A stretch of DNA of 64,000 nt from Croceibacterium segetis (GCF_011320115.1 NZ_JAANOZ010000004.1:203501-267500), one strand, 5' to 3'. Shown: positions 36,284 to 44,245, counted from the first letter of the stretch. Notes: generated by a model not told the origin, from the letters alone. Numbers and translations: made by a program.

Positions 36284-37519
36284 TTGAACGCGTCGGTTAC
36301 ACAAGCGCGGCATAGCGCGGGGCTGCTCAAGGCGCTCGTGTTCCTGATGTTCGCGATGTTCGCGATGACCAGCGACTCGGTCGGGGGCGTGATCCCCGCG
36401 ATAATCCAGGAGTTTCACCTCAGTCTCACCGCCGCCGGCTCGTTCCAGTACGCCTCTATGTCCGGGATCGGCATTGCCGCCATCGGCCTCGGCTTCCTCG
36501 CCGACCGCTATGGCCACAAGACCACGATCCTGTTCGGCCTCGCCCTGTTCGGCGGGGCATCCGCCCTGTTCGCCGCGGGTCACGCGTTCGGCTTCTTCGT
36601 CACGCTGCTGTTCGTCGCCGGGCTTGGCATCGGCATTTTCAAGTCCGCCGCGCTGGCGGTGATCGGCGACCTGTCGCGCTCGACCCGCGAACACGCCGCG
36701 ACAATGAACCTCGTCGAGGGCTTCTTCGGCGTCGGGGCGATCATCGGCCCCGCGCTCGTCGCGTACCTGCTCCAGCATGGCTCGAGCTGGAAATGGGTCT
36801 ACGTCGCCGCCGCGGCCTTGTGCGGGCTGCTGATCATCGGCACCTGGACGACCCGTTTTCCGGCCAGCCGCCGTCTTCGCCCGCAGGAGGCCAGCGCCGC
36901 GGAGTCGTTGCGTATGCTGCGCGATCCCGTGGCGCTCTACTTCGGGCTGGGCCTGATGCTCTACGTAGGCGCGGAGGCGGCGGTTTACGTCTGGGCGCCG
37001 ACCTACCTCAGCGGGTACGCCGGCCCGAACCCCTGGCTGGCCGCCTACGTCGTCTCGATCTTCTTCGTCCTGCGAGCGGCGGGGCGCTTCCTCGGCGCCT
37101 GGCTGCTCGGGCGCTACAAGTGGTCGGCGGTCCTTGCGTTATGCAGCAGCGCGATGGCTTTGCTGTTTTGGGTGTCTGTCGCCGGCGGCCGGGAGGCGGC
37201 GATCTATGCACTGCCCGCCACCGGGCTGTTCATGTCGGTGCTCTATCCGACGATCAACTCGACCGGGATCAGCTGCTTCGACAAGGCGCAGCACGGCGCC
37301 ATCGCCGGGCTGCTGCTGTTCTTTACCTGCCTGAGCGCGGTGTTCGCGCCGATGCTGATGGCTGCCGTCAGCGATATGCTGGGCGACAGCGTCTACAGCG
37401 TGGTCATCGGTGCTTTGCTCGCGACCGCGCTGGCAGCCGGGTGCTGGGCCAATCGCCTCGCGGACCCAGTCGGCCCGCGATTGGCCGCGCGCAACGAGGC
37501 TGACTACGCGTCCGTTTGA
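36284..37519 (+). CDS. MFS transporter of the island, probably sugar or sugar derivative uptake
   Basis: A 411-aa protein with 12 hydrophobic segments. The loop LGFLADRYGHKTTILFG and the general FucP/GlcP-like sequence (MFAMTSDSVGGVIPAIIQEF, NLVEGFFGVGAIIGPALVAY, LYPTINSTGISCF) suggest a sugar:H+ symporter. The start is TTG at 36284 with GGGGGAGCGAGGAT upstream. Its operon with an esterase, and its sharing of operator 3 with the repressor, point to inner-membrane uptake of the sugar freed by the esterases. Its 3' end overlaps the convergent esterase by 16 bases. Confidence 0.85.
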   Translation: MNASVTQARHSAGLLKALVFLMFAMFAMTSDSVGGVIPAIIQEFHLSLTAAGSFQYASMSGIGIAAIGLGFLADRYGHKTTILFGLALFGGASALFAAGHAFGFFVTLLFVAGLGIGIFKSAALAVIGDLSRSTREHAATMNLVEGFFGVGAIIGPALVAYLLQHGSSWKWVYVAAAALCGLLIIGTWTTRFPASRRLRPQEASAAESLRMLRDPVALYFGLGLMLYVGAEAAVYVWAPTYLSGYAGPNPWLAAYVVSIFFVLRAAGRFLGAWLLGRYKWSAVLALCSSAMALLFWVSVAGGREAAIYALPATGLFMSVLYPTINSTGISCFDKAQHGAIAGLLLFFTCLSAVFAPMLMAAVSDMLGDSVYSVVIGALLATALAAGCWANRLADPVGPRLAARNEADYASV

Positions 37520-38589
37520 CGGGCTGGAGCCATTCCGAACGCGCGCCGCAGCGCCTCATGCTTGGCCGCGGTGAACTCGCGGGCGAGCCGGGTTTCCGGC
37601 GCGACGCGGTCGAAGCCATGGAAGGCGCCGGGGATCAGCAGCATTTCGGTGGGAACGCCGGCCTCGGTCATACGCCGCGCGTATTCGATGTCCTCGCCGA
37701 CAAACAAATCGACGCCGCCGACCGCGATGTACGCCGGCGCGAGCCCGGCGAGGCTCTTCAGCCGCGCCGGCACGCCCGCCACCGGCACATGCGCGCTCCC
37801 CGGTTCAACGCCGAGGAACGAGCGCCAACCGAAGCGGTTGGCCGGCGGGTCCCAGCCGATCGCGCCGATGTAGGGCGGCACCGGCCGCGTGCTGCCCGTG
37901 CGGTCGTCGAGCATCGGATAGATCAGCGCCTGCAACACCAGCGGGACTTCGCCGCGGTCGCGCGCCGCGATCGCCAGCAGCGCTGCATGGCCGCCTCCGG
38001 CGCTCTCCCCCAAAAGTGCGATCCGCGACCGATCGACGCCCAACTTCTCGGCATTCCGGTGGAGCCACAGCAGGCCGGCATAATTGTCTTCGACCGAGCC
38101 GGTGAAGCGTGTCTCTGGGGCGAGCCGGTATTCAACCGTGACGATGGTGCAGTCGAGCGCCTTGGCGGTTTCCTGCAGGTAGCGCTGCTCGGACTTCGCC
38201 GAGCCGAGGATGTAACCGCCGCCGTGAGTGTGGAGAATCGCCGGCCGGTGCGCCCCCGGTTGGGAATTGATGACATAGACCGTCACCGCCGGATGCGCGC
38301 CTTGCGCGGGCACGCGATCTTCGGCGGTGGGCACGTCGGCCAGCAACGGCGCCGAGGGCGGCGTTCCAGCCCGCATCGCGCGGAGGGTCGCGGCCGAAAA
38401 GCTGCCGGTCTGGCCTGACGTGGCGAGCACCTGCCGGGCCGCAGGGCGCAGTTCAGGATCGACGTGGCTGAGCGCGGCGAGATGGGGATCGGCCTTCTGC
38501 GCGAAGCCCACACCGCTGCGCACGGCCAGGCCCGCAACCACCGCTGCGCCGGCCAGCCTAGCGAAATCGCGCCGATCCATCCCCGGCAT
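37504..38589 (-). CDS. Exported alpha/beta-hydrolase esterase with Tat-like signal
   Basis: A 361-aa protein starting MPGMDRRDFARLAGAAVVAG, a twin-arginine-like signal (RRDFARL). The catalytic features are THGGGY (oxyanion), LLGESAGGGHAALLA (Ser nucleophile) and GAFHGFDRV (His), so it belongs to the HSL-like esterase family. It lies downstream of the esterase at 38603-39607 with a 13-base gap, forming an operon behind operator 4. Its presence beside two other exported esterases is notable redundancy, perhaps for different acyl chains or positions. Confidence 0.87.
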   Translation of the reverse strand: MPGMDRRDFARLAGAAVVAGLAVRSGVGFAQKADPHLAALSHVDPELRPAARQVLATSGQTGSFSAATLRAMRAGTPPSAPLLADVPTAEDRVPAQGAHPAVTVYVINSQPGAHRPAILHTHGGGYILGSAKSEQRYLQETAKALDCTIVTVEYRLAPETRFTGSVEDNYAGLLWLHRNAEKLGVDRSRIALLGESAGGGHAALLAIAARDRGEVPLVLQALIYPMLDDRTGSTRPVPPYIGAIGWDPPANRFGWRSFLGVEPGSAHVPVAGVPARLKSLAGLAPAYIAVGGVDLFVGEDIEYARRMTEAGVPTEMLLIPGAFHGFDRVAPETRLAREFTAAKHEALRRAFGMAPARQTDA

Positions 38590-38602
38590 GCGTCGTTCTC
38601 CC

Positions 38603-39607
38603 CTAAGCAGCCTTGGCGGCGATCGCCTCCTGGCGTTCGATCCAGTTGGCTAGCAGCTCGATCCAGCTTCTCACCGGCTTGTCGGGCGGGCCCAGACCGA
38701 AGCCGTGCCCGCCTTCCTCGAAGAAATGCGCCTCGACCGGACGCTTGGCTGCGCGCAGCGCACGGAGCATGATGAAACTGTTGTCGACCGGGACCGCGGG
38801 ATCATCCATCGCGTGCACCAGGAATGTGGGTGGGGTCTCGGCGGTCACGTGAAGCGCGGGCGATCGGCGGGCTACGAGATCGGCCGACGGGCTCTCGCCA
38901 AGAAGGCGGAGCGAGCTTTCTGCGTGGCCCACACCAGGCTCATGGCTGATGACCGGATAGATCAACCCCACGGCGCGAGGCCGCGCGCTTTGGGCATCGG
39001 CCTTATCGGCGCCGGGATAAACCGGCTGGGCGAAATCTGTCGCCAAGCTCGCAGCGAGATGTCCGCCCGCCGAAAATCCTACCGCGTAAAGCTTCGCCGG
39101 ATCGCAGCCGTATTCGCCCGAATGAGCCCGGATCAAGCGTACTGCGCGCTGGGCGTCCTGCAACGGCACGTCGGCTCGGCCGGCCCAACCTTCTCCCGGC
39201 AGCCGATAGACGAGCACCAACACCGTATAGCCGCGCGCGGTCATCTCGCGCGCGATGTCGACGCCTTCGTTGGCGATCGACACGAACGTGTAGGCCCCGC
39301 CCGGGATCGACAGCAGGCTCCGCCCGTTCGGGCGCGCCGGACGGAACACCCGAAGATAGGGCTGCTCGATGTTGCGTAGGAAGACCGGCGGCGAACCCGC
39401 GGGCAGCGTCTGTGGGCGGAAACCGCCATTCGGCGCAGCGCCGCTCCACAACGGTATGGTGGCCGCAGCGTTCCATTGGGCCAGCGCCTCGGCGGAGGTG
39501 GCTTGCGCCAATGCAGGGCCTGCGCCGGCGGCCGCGATGAGTCCAGCGGAGGCGAATAGGAAGCGCCGCCGTTCGACTCCACCAGATCCCCCTGCATTCC
39601 CACTCAT
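38603..39607 (-). CDS. Exported alpha/beta hydrolase, BD-FAE/acetyl-xylan-esterase-like
   Basis: A 334-aa protein starting MSGNAGGSGGVERRRFLFAS with a signal containing RRRF and ending near ALA|QAT. The motif LLSIPGGAYTFVSIANEG replaces the usual HGGG, and the nucleophile elbow is AVGFSAGGHLAASLA; the Asp (HAMDDPAVPV) and His (EEGGHGFGLG) follow. This layout is typical of sugar-ester esterases near xylan or pectin loci. It is the first gene of the leftward two-esterase operon, with operator 4 located 65 bases upstream. The start was chosen for the signal peptide; the frame is open upstream across the operator. Confidence 0.87.
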   Translation of the reverse strand: MSGNAGGSGGVERRRFLFASAGLIAAAGAGPALAQATSAEALAQWNAAATIPLWSGAAPNGGFRPQTLPAGSPPVFLRNIEQPYLRVFRPARPNGRSLLSIPGGAYTFVSIANEGVDIAREMTARGYTVLVLVYRLPGEGWAGRADVPLQDAQRAVRLIRAHSGEYGCDPAKLYAVGFSAGGHLAASLATDFAQPVYPGADKADAQSARPRAVGLIYPVISHEPGVGHAESSLRLLGESPSADLVARRSPALHVTAETPPTFLVHAMDDPAVPVDNSFIMLRALRAAKRPVEAHFFEEGGHGFGLGPPDKPVRSWIELLANWIERQEAIAAKAA

Positions 39608-39671
39608 CTGCCTGGGGCCCCTCCACTGGCTATCTTCGTCCCGGTCGATGCTATGACGGCTCACGCACATT

Positions 39672-39685
39672 TGCAACCGATTGCA
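39672..39685. promoter_or_regulatory. LacI-type operator 4 (two-esterase operon)
   Basis: TGCAACCGATTGCA, one mismatch from operator 1, 65 bases upstream of the esterase start at 39607. On the minus strand TTGCAA with TAGCAT 17 bases downstream forms a plausible promoter overlapped by the operator. Confidence 0.75.
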
Positions 39686-39939
39686 GACGACCTCGCTAAG
39701 GCAACTTCTTTCTTGAGGCGGGGCTGCGGCCCGAAGGAAGTCGTCATGATCCGTTGCCTTGTGATCTCGAAGGGATGATGTCCAATCGGGAGGGATCCCG
39801 CCGTAGAGACGGAAGATGGCGCCGGGCCAACAATGTTGGTCGAGTTTACAGTGGTTTGCCAAGTTGCTGAATTCATCGGCATGATTTCGCGAGAGTTAAT
39901 AGCGAAACGCGCAGAAAACAAATAGAAACAATAGTTTGA
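39686..39939. other. Island right-end gap, lower GC, no gene seen
   Basis: About 250 bases between operator 4 and the att-like tRNA fragment. GC falls towards the right (AAACAAATAGAAACAATAG just before the tRNA fragment). No ribosome site, tRNA or recognisable protein is found. Consistent with decayed mobile-element DNA. Confidence 0.5.
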
Positions 39940-39966
39940 GAAGCTTCTGCTCTGCCCTTGAGCTAC
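39940..39966. other. Putative att site, right copy: partial tRNA-Gly
   Basis: Twenty-seven bases identical except for one position to 27162-27188 inside tRNA-Gly, covering the 5' side of the anticodon arm and the D-arm, in the same orientation. The flanking sequence does not complete a tRNA: the anticodon stem has no partner and the acceptor strand is altered. It marks the right end of the island. Confidence 0.65.
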
Positions 39967-40065
39967 CCACCCGTGCGGGCCGGTCGACTGCCACAGGGTT
40001 CTGCCGGCGGTCGACCCAAAGCGCGCGCGCCGCGCGCGCCTTGCCGCGAAGACGGCGCAGAGTCG

Positions 40066-40094
40066 TTGACAATCCCGCAGCAGCTTCGCTATCG
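40066..40094 (+). promoter_or_regulatory. Promoter of tRNA-Leu
   Basis: TTGACA at 40066-40071, a 17-base spacer and CTATCG at 40089-40094, about 47 bases before the tRNA. The consensus -35 and spacing support a strong sigma-70 promoter. Confidence 0.6.
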
Positions 40095-40140
40095 GCCCGG
40101 CCCTACCCGCCGCACGGCTTCGGCGCCGCGCGGCCCAAGT

Positions 40141-40227
40141 GCCCGGATGGCGGAATTGGTAGACGCACCGTCTTCAGGTGGCGGCGCTCGAAAGGGCGTG
40201 GAGGTTCGAGTCCTCTTCCGGGCACCA
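40141..40227 (+). tRNA. tRNA-Leu (anticodon CAG)
   Basis: An 87-base class II tRNA: acceptor GCCCGGA/TCCGGGC, D-arm TGGCGGAATTGGTAGACGCA, anticodon stem CCGTC/GGCGG with loop TTCAGGT (anticodon CAG), a long variable arm (CGCTCGAAAGGGCGT), T-arm GAGGTTCGAGTCCTC and an encoded CCA. It is the first normal chromosomal gene to the right of the island. Confidence 0.97.
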
Positions 40228-40402
40228 CTTATTCTGGCGGCGTTGGCCGCCAGAGCGTCCAAAAGCGCGGCAATCGGCCAAGAATGACCGCATGGCGGCC
40301 ATTGGGTACCGGCTCGAAGCCTGAGATGCCGCGGCGTCTCGGTGTCGACCGTTACGGCGACTTCTTTCTCGCCCTCCTCCGCGCGCGTCCCGGGCCCCGC
40401 GC

Positions 40403-41353
40403 CTAGCGCCCGGCGACCCTCGCCCCCTGGATGTCGACCACGCGGGGGCTCTTGGCGAAGAGCTGGCTGAAGGGATCATCGCCCATGTCCATCGTGTGCG
40501 GCTCGGTGCCTTCGCGCACGGTGGTGCGGCGCATGTCGCGCTTGTAGGTGTCGTAGGCGTATTCGCCGCCGCGGTGCATCGAGCACAGGTTGTCCCAGAT
40601 GACCATGTCGCCGGCGTTCCACTTCACGCTGAAGGTGTACTGCGGCTGGGTGCAGTGCTCGATCAGCTGGCGGATCAGCGCGCGGCCTTCCTCCCTGGGC
40701 ATGCCTTCGACGTCCATCGTGTGCGCGGCGATGAACAGCGCCTTGCGGCCGGAGCCCTTGTGGACGTGGACCAGCGGATGCTTAGCCCGCGGGCGCTCCT
40801 CGATCTCCTCGTCGGGAATGTCGGCGCCGGCCATCTTGCGGCTCCACCACAGCGAGTTGATGCCGACCTTGTCCTCGAGGAAGTCCTTCATCTCCTGCGG
40901 CAGGTCCTCGTAGGCGCTGCGGGTATCGGCGAACGACGTCTCGCCGCCTTCGGGCGGGACTTCGTGGGCGAGCAGCAGCGAATAGCTGGTGCGCTTTTCC
41001 ATGAACGCGCTGTCGGTGTGCCACAGGCGGTCGCCCTTGCGGTACTGGATCGCCGCCGGGTCCTGGGTAACTTCGCCATCGACGTTGAGGTTGCTGGCGT
41101 CGAACAGCTCGGGAAACGGCAGGCGGAACTTGACGCCCTCGCGCCGCGGCACCCGCTCGAGATAGCCGAAATTGCGGCTGAACTCGACGTGGTCGGCGTC
41201 GGACATGTGGGTGTCGCGCCACACGGTAACGCCCCAGGTGTCCATCGCGTCGGTGACTTGCCTGACCTCGTCCTCGGTCAATTTGCGGGTCAGATCGAGC
41301 CCCGAGCAGACGGCGCCGAAGCGCGGCAGGATCGGTTCGACTTTGAGCGGCAT
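40403..41353 (-). CDS. TauD/TfdA-family Fe(II)/2-oxoglutarate dioxygenase
   Basis: A 316-aa dioxygenase. The iron triad is visible as H112 and D114 in WHTDSAF and H260 in CSMHRGGEY, with the 2-oxoglutarate-binding Arg in DMRRTTVREG. General sequence resembles TfdA-like alpha-ketoglutarate-dependent enzymes, including those acting on phenoxyacetates and taurine; the substrate cannot be fixed. GGAGAGTCGCA precedes the ATG. It stands alone, with the repeat copy B upstream and a MaoC-type gene beyond. Confidence 0.92.
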   Translation of the reverse strand: MPLKVEPILPRFGAVCSGLDLTRKLTEDEVRQVTDAMDTWGVTVWRDTHMSDADHVEFSRNFGYLERVPRREGVKFRLPFPELFDASNLNVDGEVTQDPAAIQYRKGDRLWHTDSAFMEKRTSYSLLLAHEVPPEGGETSFADTRSAYEDLPQEMKDFLEDKVGINSLWWSRKMAGADIPDEEIEERPRAKHPLVHVHKGSGRKALFIAAHTMDVEGMPREEGRALIRQLIEHCTQPQYTFSVKWNAGDMVIWDNLCSMHRGGEYAYDTYKRDMRRTTVREGTEPHTMDMGDDPFSQLFAKSPRVVDIQGARVAGR

Positions 41354-41456
41354 TGCGACTCTCCAACAAAATTACGTATCATGCTACATAACGCATTCGC
41401 GGCCGAATTTGAAGACCCTCGGCCCGCCGTCGCGCCACTTGGGCCGCGGCCACGAC

Positions 41457-41548
41457 CGGGTGACACCTTACGGACCCTGTCACCCAAGCGTCGCCCGAGA
41501 AACAACGCATTTCCGCGGGTTTCGGTCTGGGCGACAGGGTGACACTTC
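41457..41548. repeat. 92-bp dispersed repeat, copy B
   Basis: Matches copy A at 1073-1164 in 83 of 92 positions, same length and same orientation, and like it lies between genes. The conserved core CGCATTTCCGCGGGTTTCGG and the GGGTGACA/TGTCACCC words are unchanged in both. Confidence 0.75.
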
Positions 41549-41633
41549 TCCAACACGATTTCATCGGGCAGCGACTCGGCAACGGCATGACCGTGCCAAA
41601 CCCATGCCCCTGTAGGAAAGCGAAATCTTGGCG

Positions 41634-42086
41634 CTACGCCGGGCGCTTGCGCTGCAGCGAGGCGCGCTTGCAGTGAGCCACGAGCTCGCCGTGCTGGTTG
41701 TAGGCGCGGTGGGCAAAGGTGACGATGCCCTGGTTGGGCCGGCTCCGGCTTTCGCGCACCTCGAGCACTTCGGTCTCGATCCGCAAGGTGTCGCCGACGA
41801 AGATCGGCGCGGGGAAGCGCACCTCGTCCCAACCGAGGTTGGCGACCGCGGTGCCTTGCGTCGTGTCGTTGACCGAGATCCCGACCATCAGCCCGAGTGT
41901 GAAGCACGAGTTGACGAGGATCTGCCCGTATTCGGTCGATTTCATGTACTCGGCGTCGAGGTGCAGCGGCGCGGGGTTGTGCGTCAGCGTGCTCATCAGC
42001 AGGTTGTCGGTCTCGGTCACCGTGCGGCGCAACGGGTGGTCGAACAGCCGCCCGACCTCGAATTCCTCGAACCACAATCCGGCCAT
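41634..42086 (-). CDS. MaoC-family dehydratase
   Basis: A 150-aa single hot-dog-fold protein. The hydratase signature is seen as DNLLMSTLTHNPAPLHLDAEYM (the D-x4-H motif), with NSCFTLGLMVGISVNDTTQG and FVGDTLRIETEVLEVRES later. Relatives include mesaconyl-CoA and beta-methylmalyl-CoA hydratases and (R)-enoyl-CoA hydratases; the substrate is an acyl-CoA, not further specified. It is next to, but not clearly in one operon with, acyl-CoA enzymes on the other strand. Confidence 0.88.
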   Translation of the reverse strand: MAGLWFEEFEVGRLFDHPLRRTVTETDNLLMSTLTHNPAPLHLDAEYMKSTEYGQILVNSCFTLGLMVGISVNDTTQGTAVANLGWDEVRFPAPIFVGDTLRIETEVLEVRESRSRPNQGIVTFAHRAYNQHGELVAHCKRASLQRKRPA

Positions 42087-42179
42087 GGCTTGCCTCCTCG
42101 AAGGGAGGCCCTAGCACGGCCGCTCGGGAGCGCGCTATAGGTGCCGGGTGGCCGGGAGAGACCGCATGGGAGACCAGGC

Positions 42180-42482
42180 ATGAGACGCGTTTCGAGCCCC
42201 GCCATCGCAGCGCTGCTGGCCAGCTGCGCCGCCACGACGCCACCGGCGGGCGAGACCCCGCCGGCCCGCGACGTCAAAGGCACTTGCCAGCGCGAGCCCG
42301 GCCAGCGGTTCATCGGCATGAAAGCGAGCGGCGCGCTCGGCCGCGAAATGCTCGCGGCGACGGGCGCCACGGTCCTGCGCTGGGTTCCCCCGCGCACCGC
42401 CGTGACGATGGACTTCAGTCCGTCGCGGCTCACGGTGAGCTTTGACGACGATCTGGTCGTCACGAAGGTCTCCTGCACCTGA
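42180..42482 (+). CDS. Peptidase inhibitor I78 family lipoprotein
   Basis: A 100-aa protein with a lipoprotein-like signal (MRRVSSPAIAALLASC) and a C-terminal I78 domain: RFIGMKASGALGREMLAATG, then VLRWVPPRTAVTMDF and SPSRLTVSFDDDLVVTKVSC. This family inhibits serine proteases such as subtilisin. It is probably in the periplasm or envelope, where it could protect the cell from its own or foreign proteases. It is a single gene between two acyl-CoA-related units. Confidence 0.85.
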   Translation: MRRVSSPAIAALLASCAATTPPAGETPPARDVKGTCQREPGQRFIGMKASGALGREMLAATGATVLRWVPPRTAVTMDFSPSRLTVSFDDDLVVTKVSCT

Positions 42483-42545
42483 GGCGGTTGCATAAGAAAC
42501 CGGTTGCTCGCCCCAATCGAGCGCCATAGGGAGCGGCCATCCGCA

Positions 42546-42968
42546 ATGGGAGAGGACAAGATCGTGCCCGAACCGCAGGACGGACGCCAGCGCATCCCGC
42601 CGCTTTCGCGCTTCGAGGAGCAGGCCCAGTTCACCCGCGCGATCCGCGTCGGCGACCGGATCATCGTCTCGGGCAACATCGGCAGCGAGGCGGACGGAAC
42701 GATCTCGCCCGACGCCGGGCGCCAGGCGGAACGCTGCTTCGAGCAGATCCTCGATTACATCGGCCAACTCGGCGGCCATTCGGGCGACGTTGTGCGGGTG
42801 CGCATGTTCGTCACCGACATCAAGGATGCCGAGGCGGTGACCGCCGCCTTCACCCATGCGGTGGGCCATGCCCGGCCGGCGGGCACGCTGGTCGCCGTCG
42901 CCGCGCTCGCCGGGCCCGCGTTCAAGGTCGAGATCGAGGCCGAGGCCGTGGTCGGAAGCGGGCAATGA
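42546..42968 (+). CDS. RidA (YjgF/YER057c/UK114) family protein
   Basis: A 140-aa protein with RidA features: FTRAIRVGDRIIVSGNIGSE, AERCFEQILDYIGQLGGHSGDVVRVRMFVTD and AGTLVAVAALAGPAFKVEIEAEAVV. RidA proteins deaminate reactive enamine/imine intermediates; the usual Arg before the last strand is less clear here (GHARPAGTLV), so activity may differ. The start was taken as the ATG at 42546 (GTG at 42564 possible). Its stop overlaps the acyl-CoA dehydrogenase start by 4 nt. Confidence 0.85.
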   Translation: MGEDKIVPEPQDGRQRIPPLSRFEEQAQFTRAIRVGDRIIVSGNIGSEADGTISPDAGRQAERCFEQILDYIGQLGGHSGDVVRVRMFVTDIKDAEAVTAAFTHAVGHARPAGTLVAVAALAGPAFKVEIEAEAVVGSGQ

Positions 42969-44110
42969 GCGGACAGTTCGAACTCACCGACGACCAGCTC
43001 GCCATCCAGGAGATGGCGCAGCGCTTCACCGCCGACGCGATCACCCCGCACGCGGCCGAGTGGGACGAGAAGCACACCTTCCCCCGCGCCACGATCCGCG
43101 CGGCGGCCGAGCTCGGCTTCGGCTCGATCTACGTCAGCGAAGAGAGCGGCGGGATCGGCCTCGGCCGGCTCGAGGCGGCGCTGATCATGGAGGCGATGGC
43201 GTATGGCTGCCCCTCCACATCCGCGTTCATTTCGATCCACAACATGGCCGCGTGGATGATCGACCGGTTCGGGTCGCAGGCGGTCAAGGACAAGTACCTG
43301 CCGCGCCTGATCGGCATGGAGCAGTTCGCCAGCTACTGCCTGACCGAGCCCAGTTCCGGCTCGGACGCGGCGGCTTTGAAGAGCAAGGCGGTCAAGGACG
43401 GCGACGACTGGCTGGTCACCGGCACCAAGCAGTTCATTTCGGGCGGCGGCGAGAACGAGATCTACGTGACGATGGTCCGCACCGGCGAGGACGGGCCGAA
43501 AGGCATCTCGTGCGTGGTGATCGAGAAGGACATGCCCGGCGTCAGCTTCGGAGCGCAGGAGAAGAAGCTCGGCTGGCACTCGCAGCCGACCGCCGCGCTC
43601 AACCTCGACAACGTCCGCGTGCCGGCGGAAAACATGGTCGGCGGCCTCGGCGAAGGCTTCCGCATCGCGATGATGGGGCTCGACGGCGGGCGGCTCAACA
43701 TTGGCGCCTGCTCGCTCGGGGGCGCGCAGCGCTGCCTCGACGAAGCGGTCAAGTATACCAAGGAACGCCAGCAGTTCGGACGTGCCATCGCCGACTTCCA
43801 GAACACCCAGTTCACCCTCGCCGACATGGCCACCGACCTCGAAGCGGCCCGCGCGCTGCTTTACCGCGCGGCGGTCAAGGTGACCGAGAACGCGCCTGAC
43901 AAGACCCGTTTCGCTGCGATGGCCAAGCGCTTCGCCACCGACGCGGGGAGCGCGATCGTCGACAAGGCGCTGCAGCTCCACGGCGGCTACGGCTACCTGC
44001 AGGATTACCCGATCGAGCGCTTCTGGCGCGATCTCAGGGTGCATTCGATCCTCGAGGGGACCAACCAGATCATGCGGATGATCGTCGGGCGGGACTTGCT
44101 GCGGCAGTGA
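42965..44110 (+). CDS. Acyl-CoA dehydrogenase, isobutyryl-CoA dehydrogenase-like
   Basis: A 381-aa flavoenzyme with ACAD signatures YCLTEPSSGSDAAALKSKAV (FAD/substrate), GTKQFISGGGENEIYVTMVR, KERQQFGRAIADFQNTQFTLADM and the C-terminal QLHGGYGYLQDYPIERFWRDLRVHSILEGTNQIMRMIVGR with the catalytic Glu. The strong similarity in pattern to isobutyryl-CoA dehydrogenase, and the next gene encoding a 3-hydroxyisobutyryl-CoA hydrolase-like protein, support a role in valine breakdown. Coupled to RidA by an ATGA overlap. Confidence 0.92.
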   Translation: MSGQFELTDDQLAIQEMAQRFTADAITPHAAEWDEKHTFPRATIRAAAELGFGSIYVSEESGGIGLGRLEAALIMEAMAYGCPSTSAFISIHNMAAWMIDRFGSQAVKDKYLPRLIGMEQFASYCLTEPSSGSDAAALKSKAVKDGDDWLVTGTKQFISGGGENEIYVTMVRTGEDGPKGISCVVIEKDMPGVSFGAQEKKLGWHSQPTAALNLDNVRVPAENMVGGLGEGFRIAMMGLDGGRLNIGACSLGGAQRCLDEAVKYTKERQQFGRAIADFQNTQFTLADMATDLEAARALLYRAAVKVTENAPDKTRFAAMAKRFATDAGSAIVDKALQLHGGYGYLQDYPIERFWRDLRVHSILEGTNQIMRMIVGRDLLRQ

Positions 44111-44237
44111 TCCTTCGAGACGCGTCTTCGCGACGCCGCTGCGCGGCTCCTCAGCCGCTCCTCAGGATGAGCGGCCATCTTCCCTTTCCGCTCATCCTGA
44201 GGAGGGACTGAGCTTGTCGAAGGCCCGTCTCGAAGGA
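44111..44237. repeat. Nested inverted-repeat (REP-like) element
   Basis: Outer 12-bp arms TCCTTCGAGACG (44111-44122) and CGTCTCGAAGGA (44226-44237) enclose inner perfect 15-bp arms CCTCAGGATGAGCGG (44160-44174) and CCGCTCATCCTGAGG (44188-44202). It fills the gap between two valine-pathway genes and begins one base after the dehydrogenase stop. Very similar palindromes are widespread between genes in alphaproteobacterial genomes. It may fold as RNA and affect the downstream gene. Confidence 0.85.
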
Positions 44238-44245
44238 CTCCGCGC

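Noticed and set aside
39661..39921. An 86-codon minus-strand frame at the island right end
   Set aside because: It overlaps operator 4 and the promoter of the esterase operon and resembles no protein I know.
39940..39990. A second tRNA-Gly
   Set aside because: Only the D-arm and one side of the anticodon arm are present; the acceptor and T-arm cannot form. It is a fragment, used here as an att-site copy.
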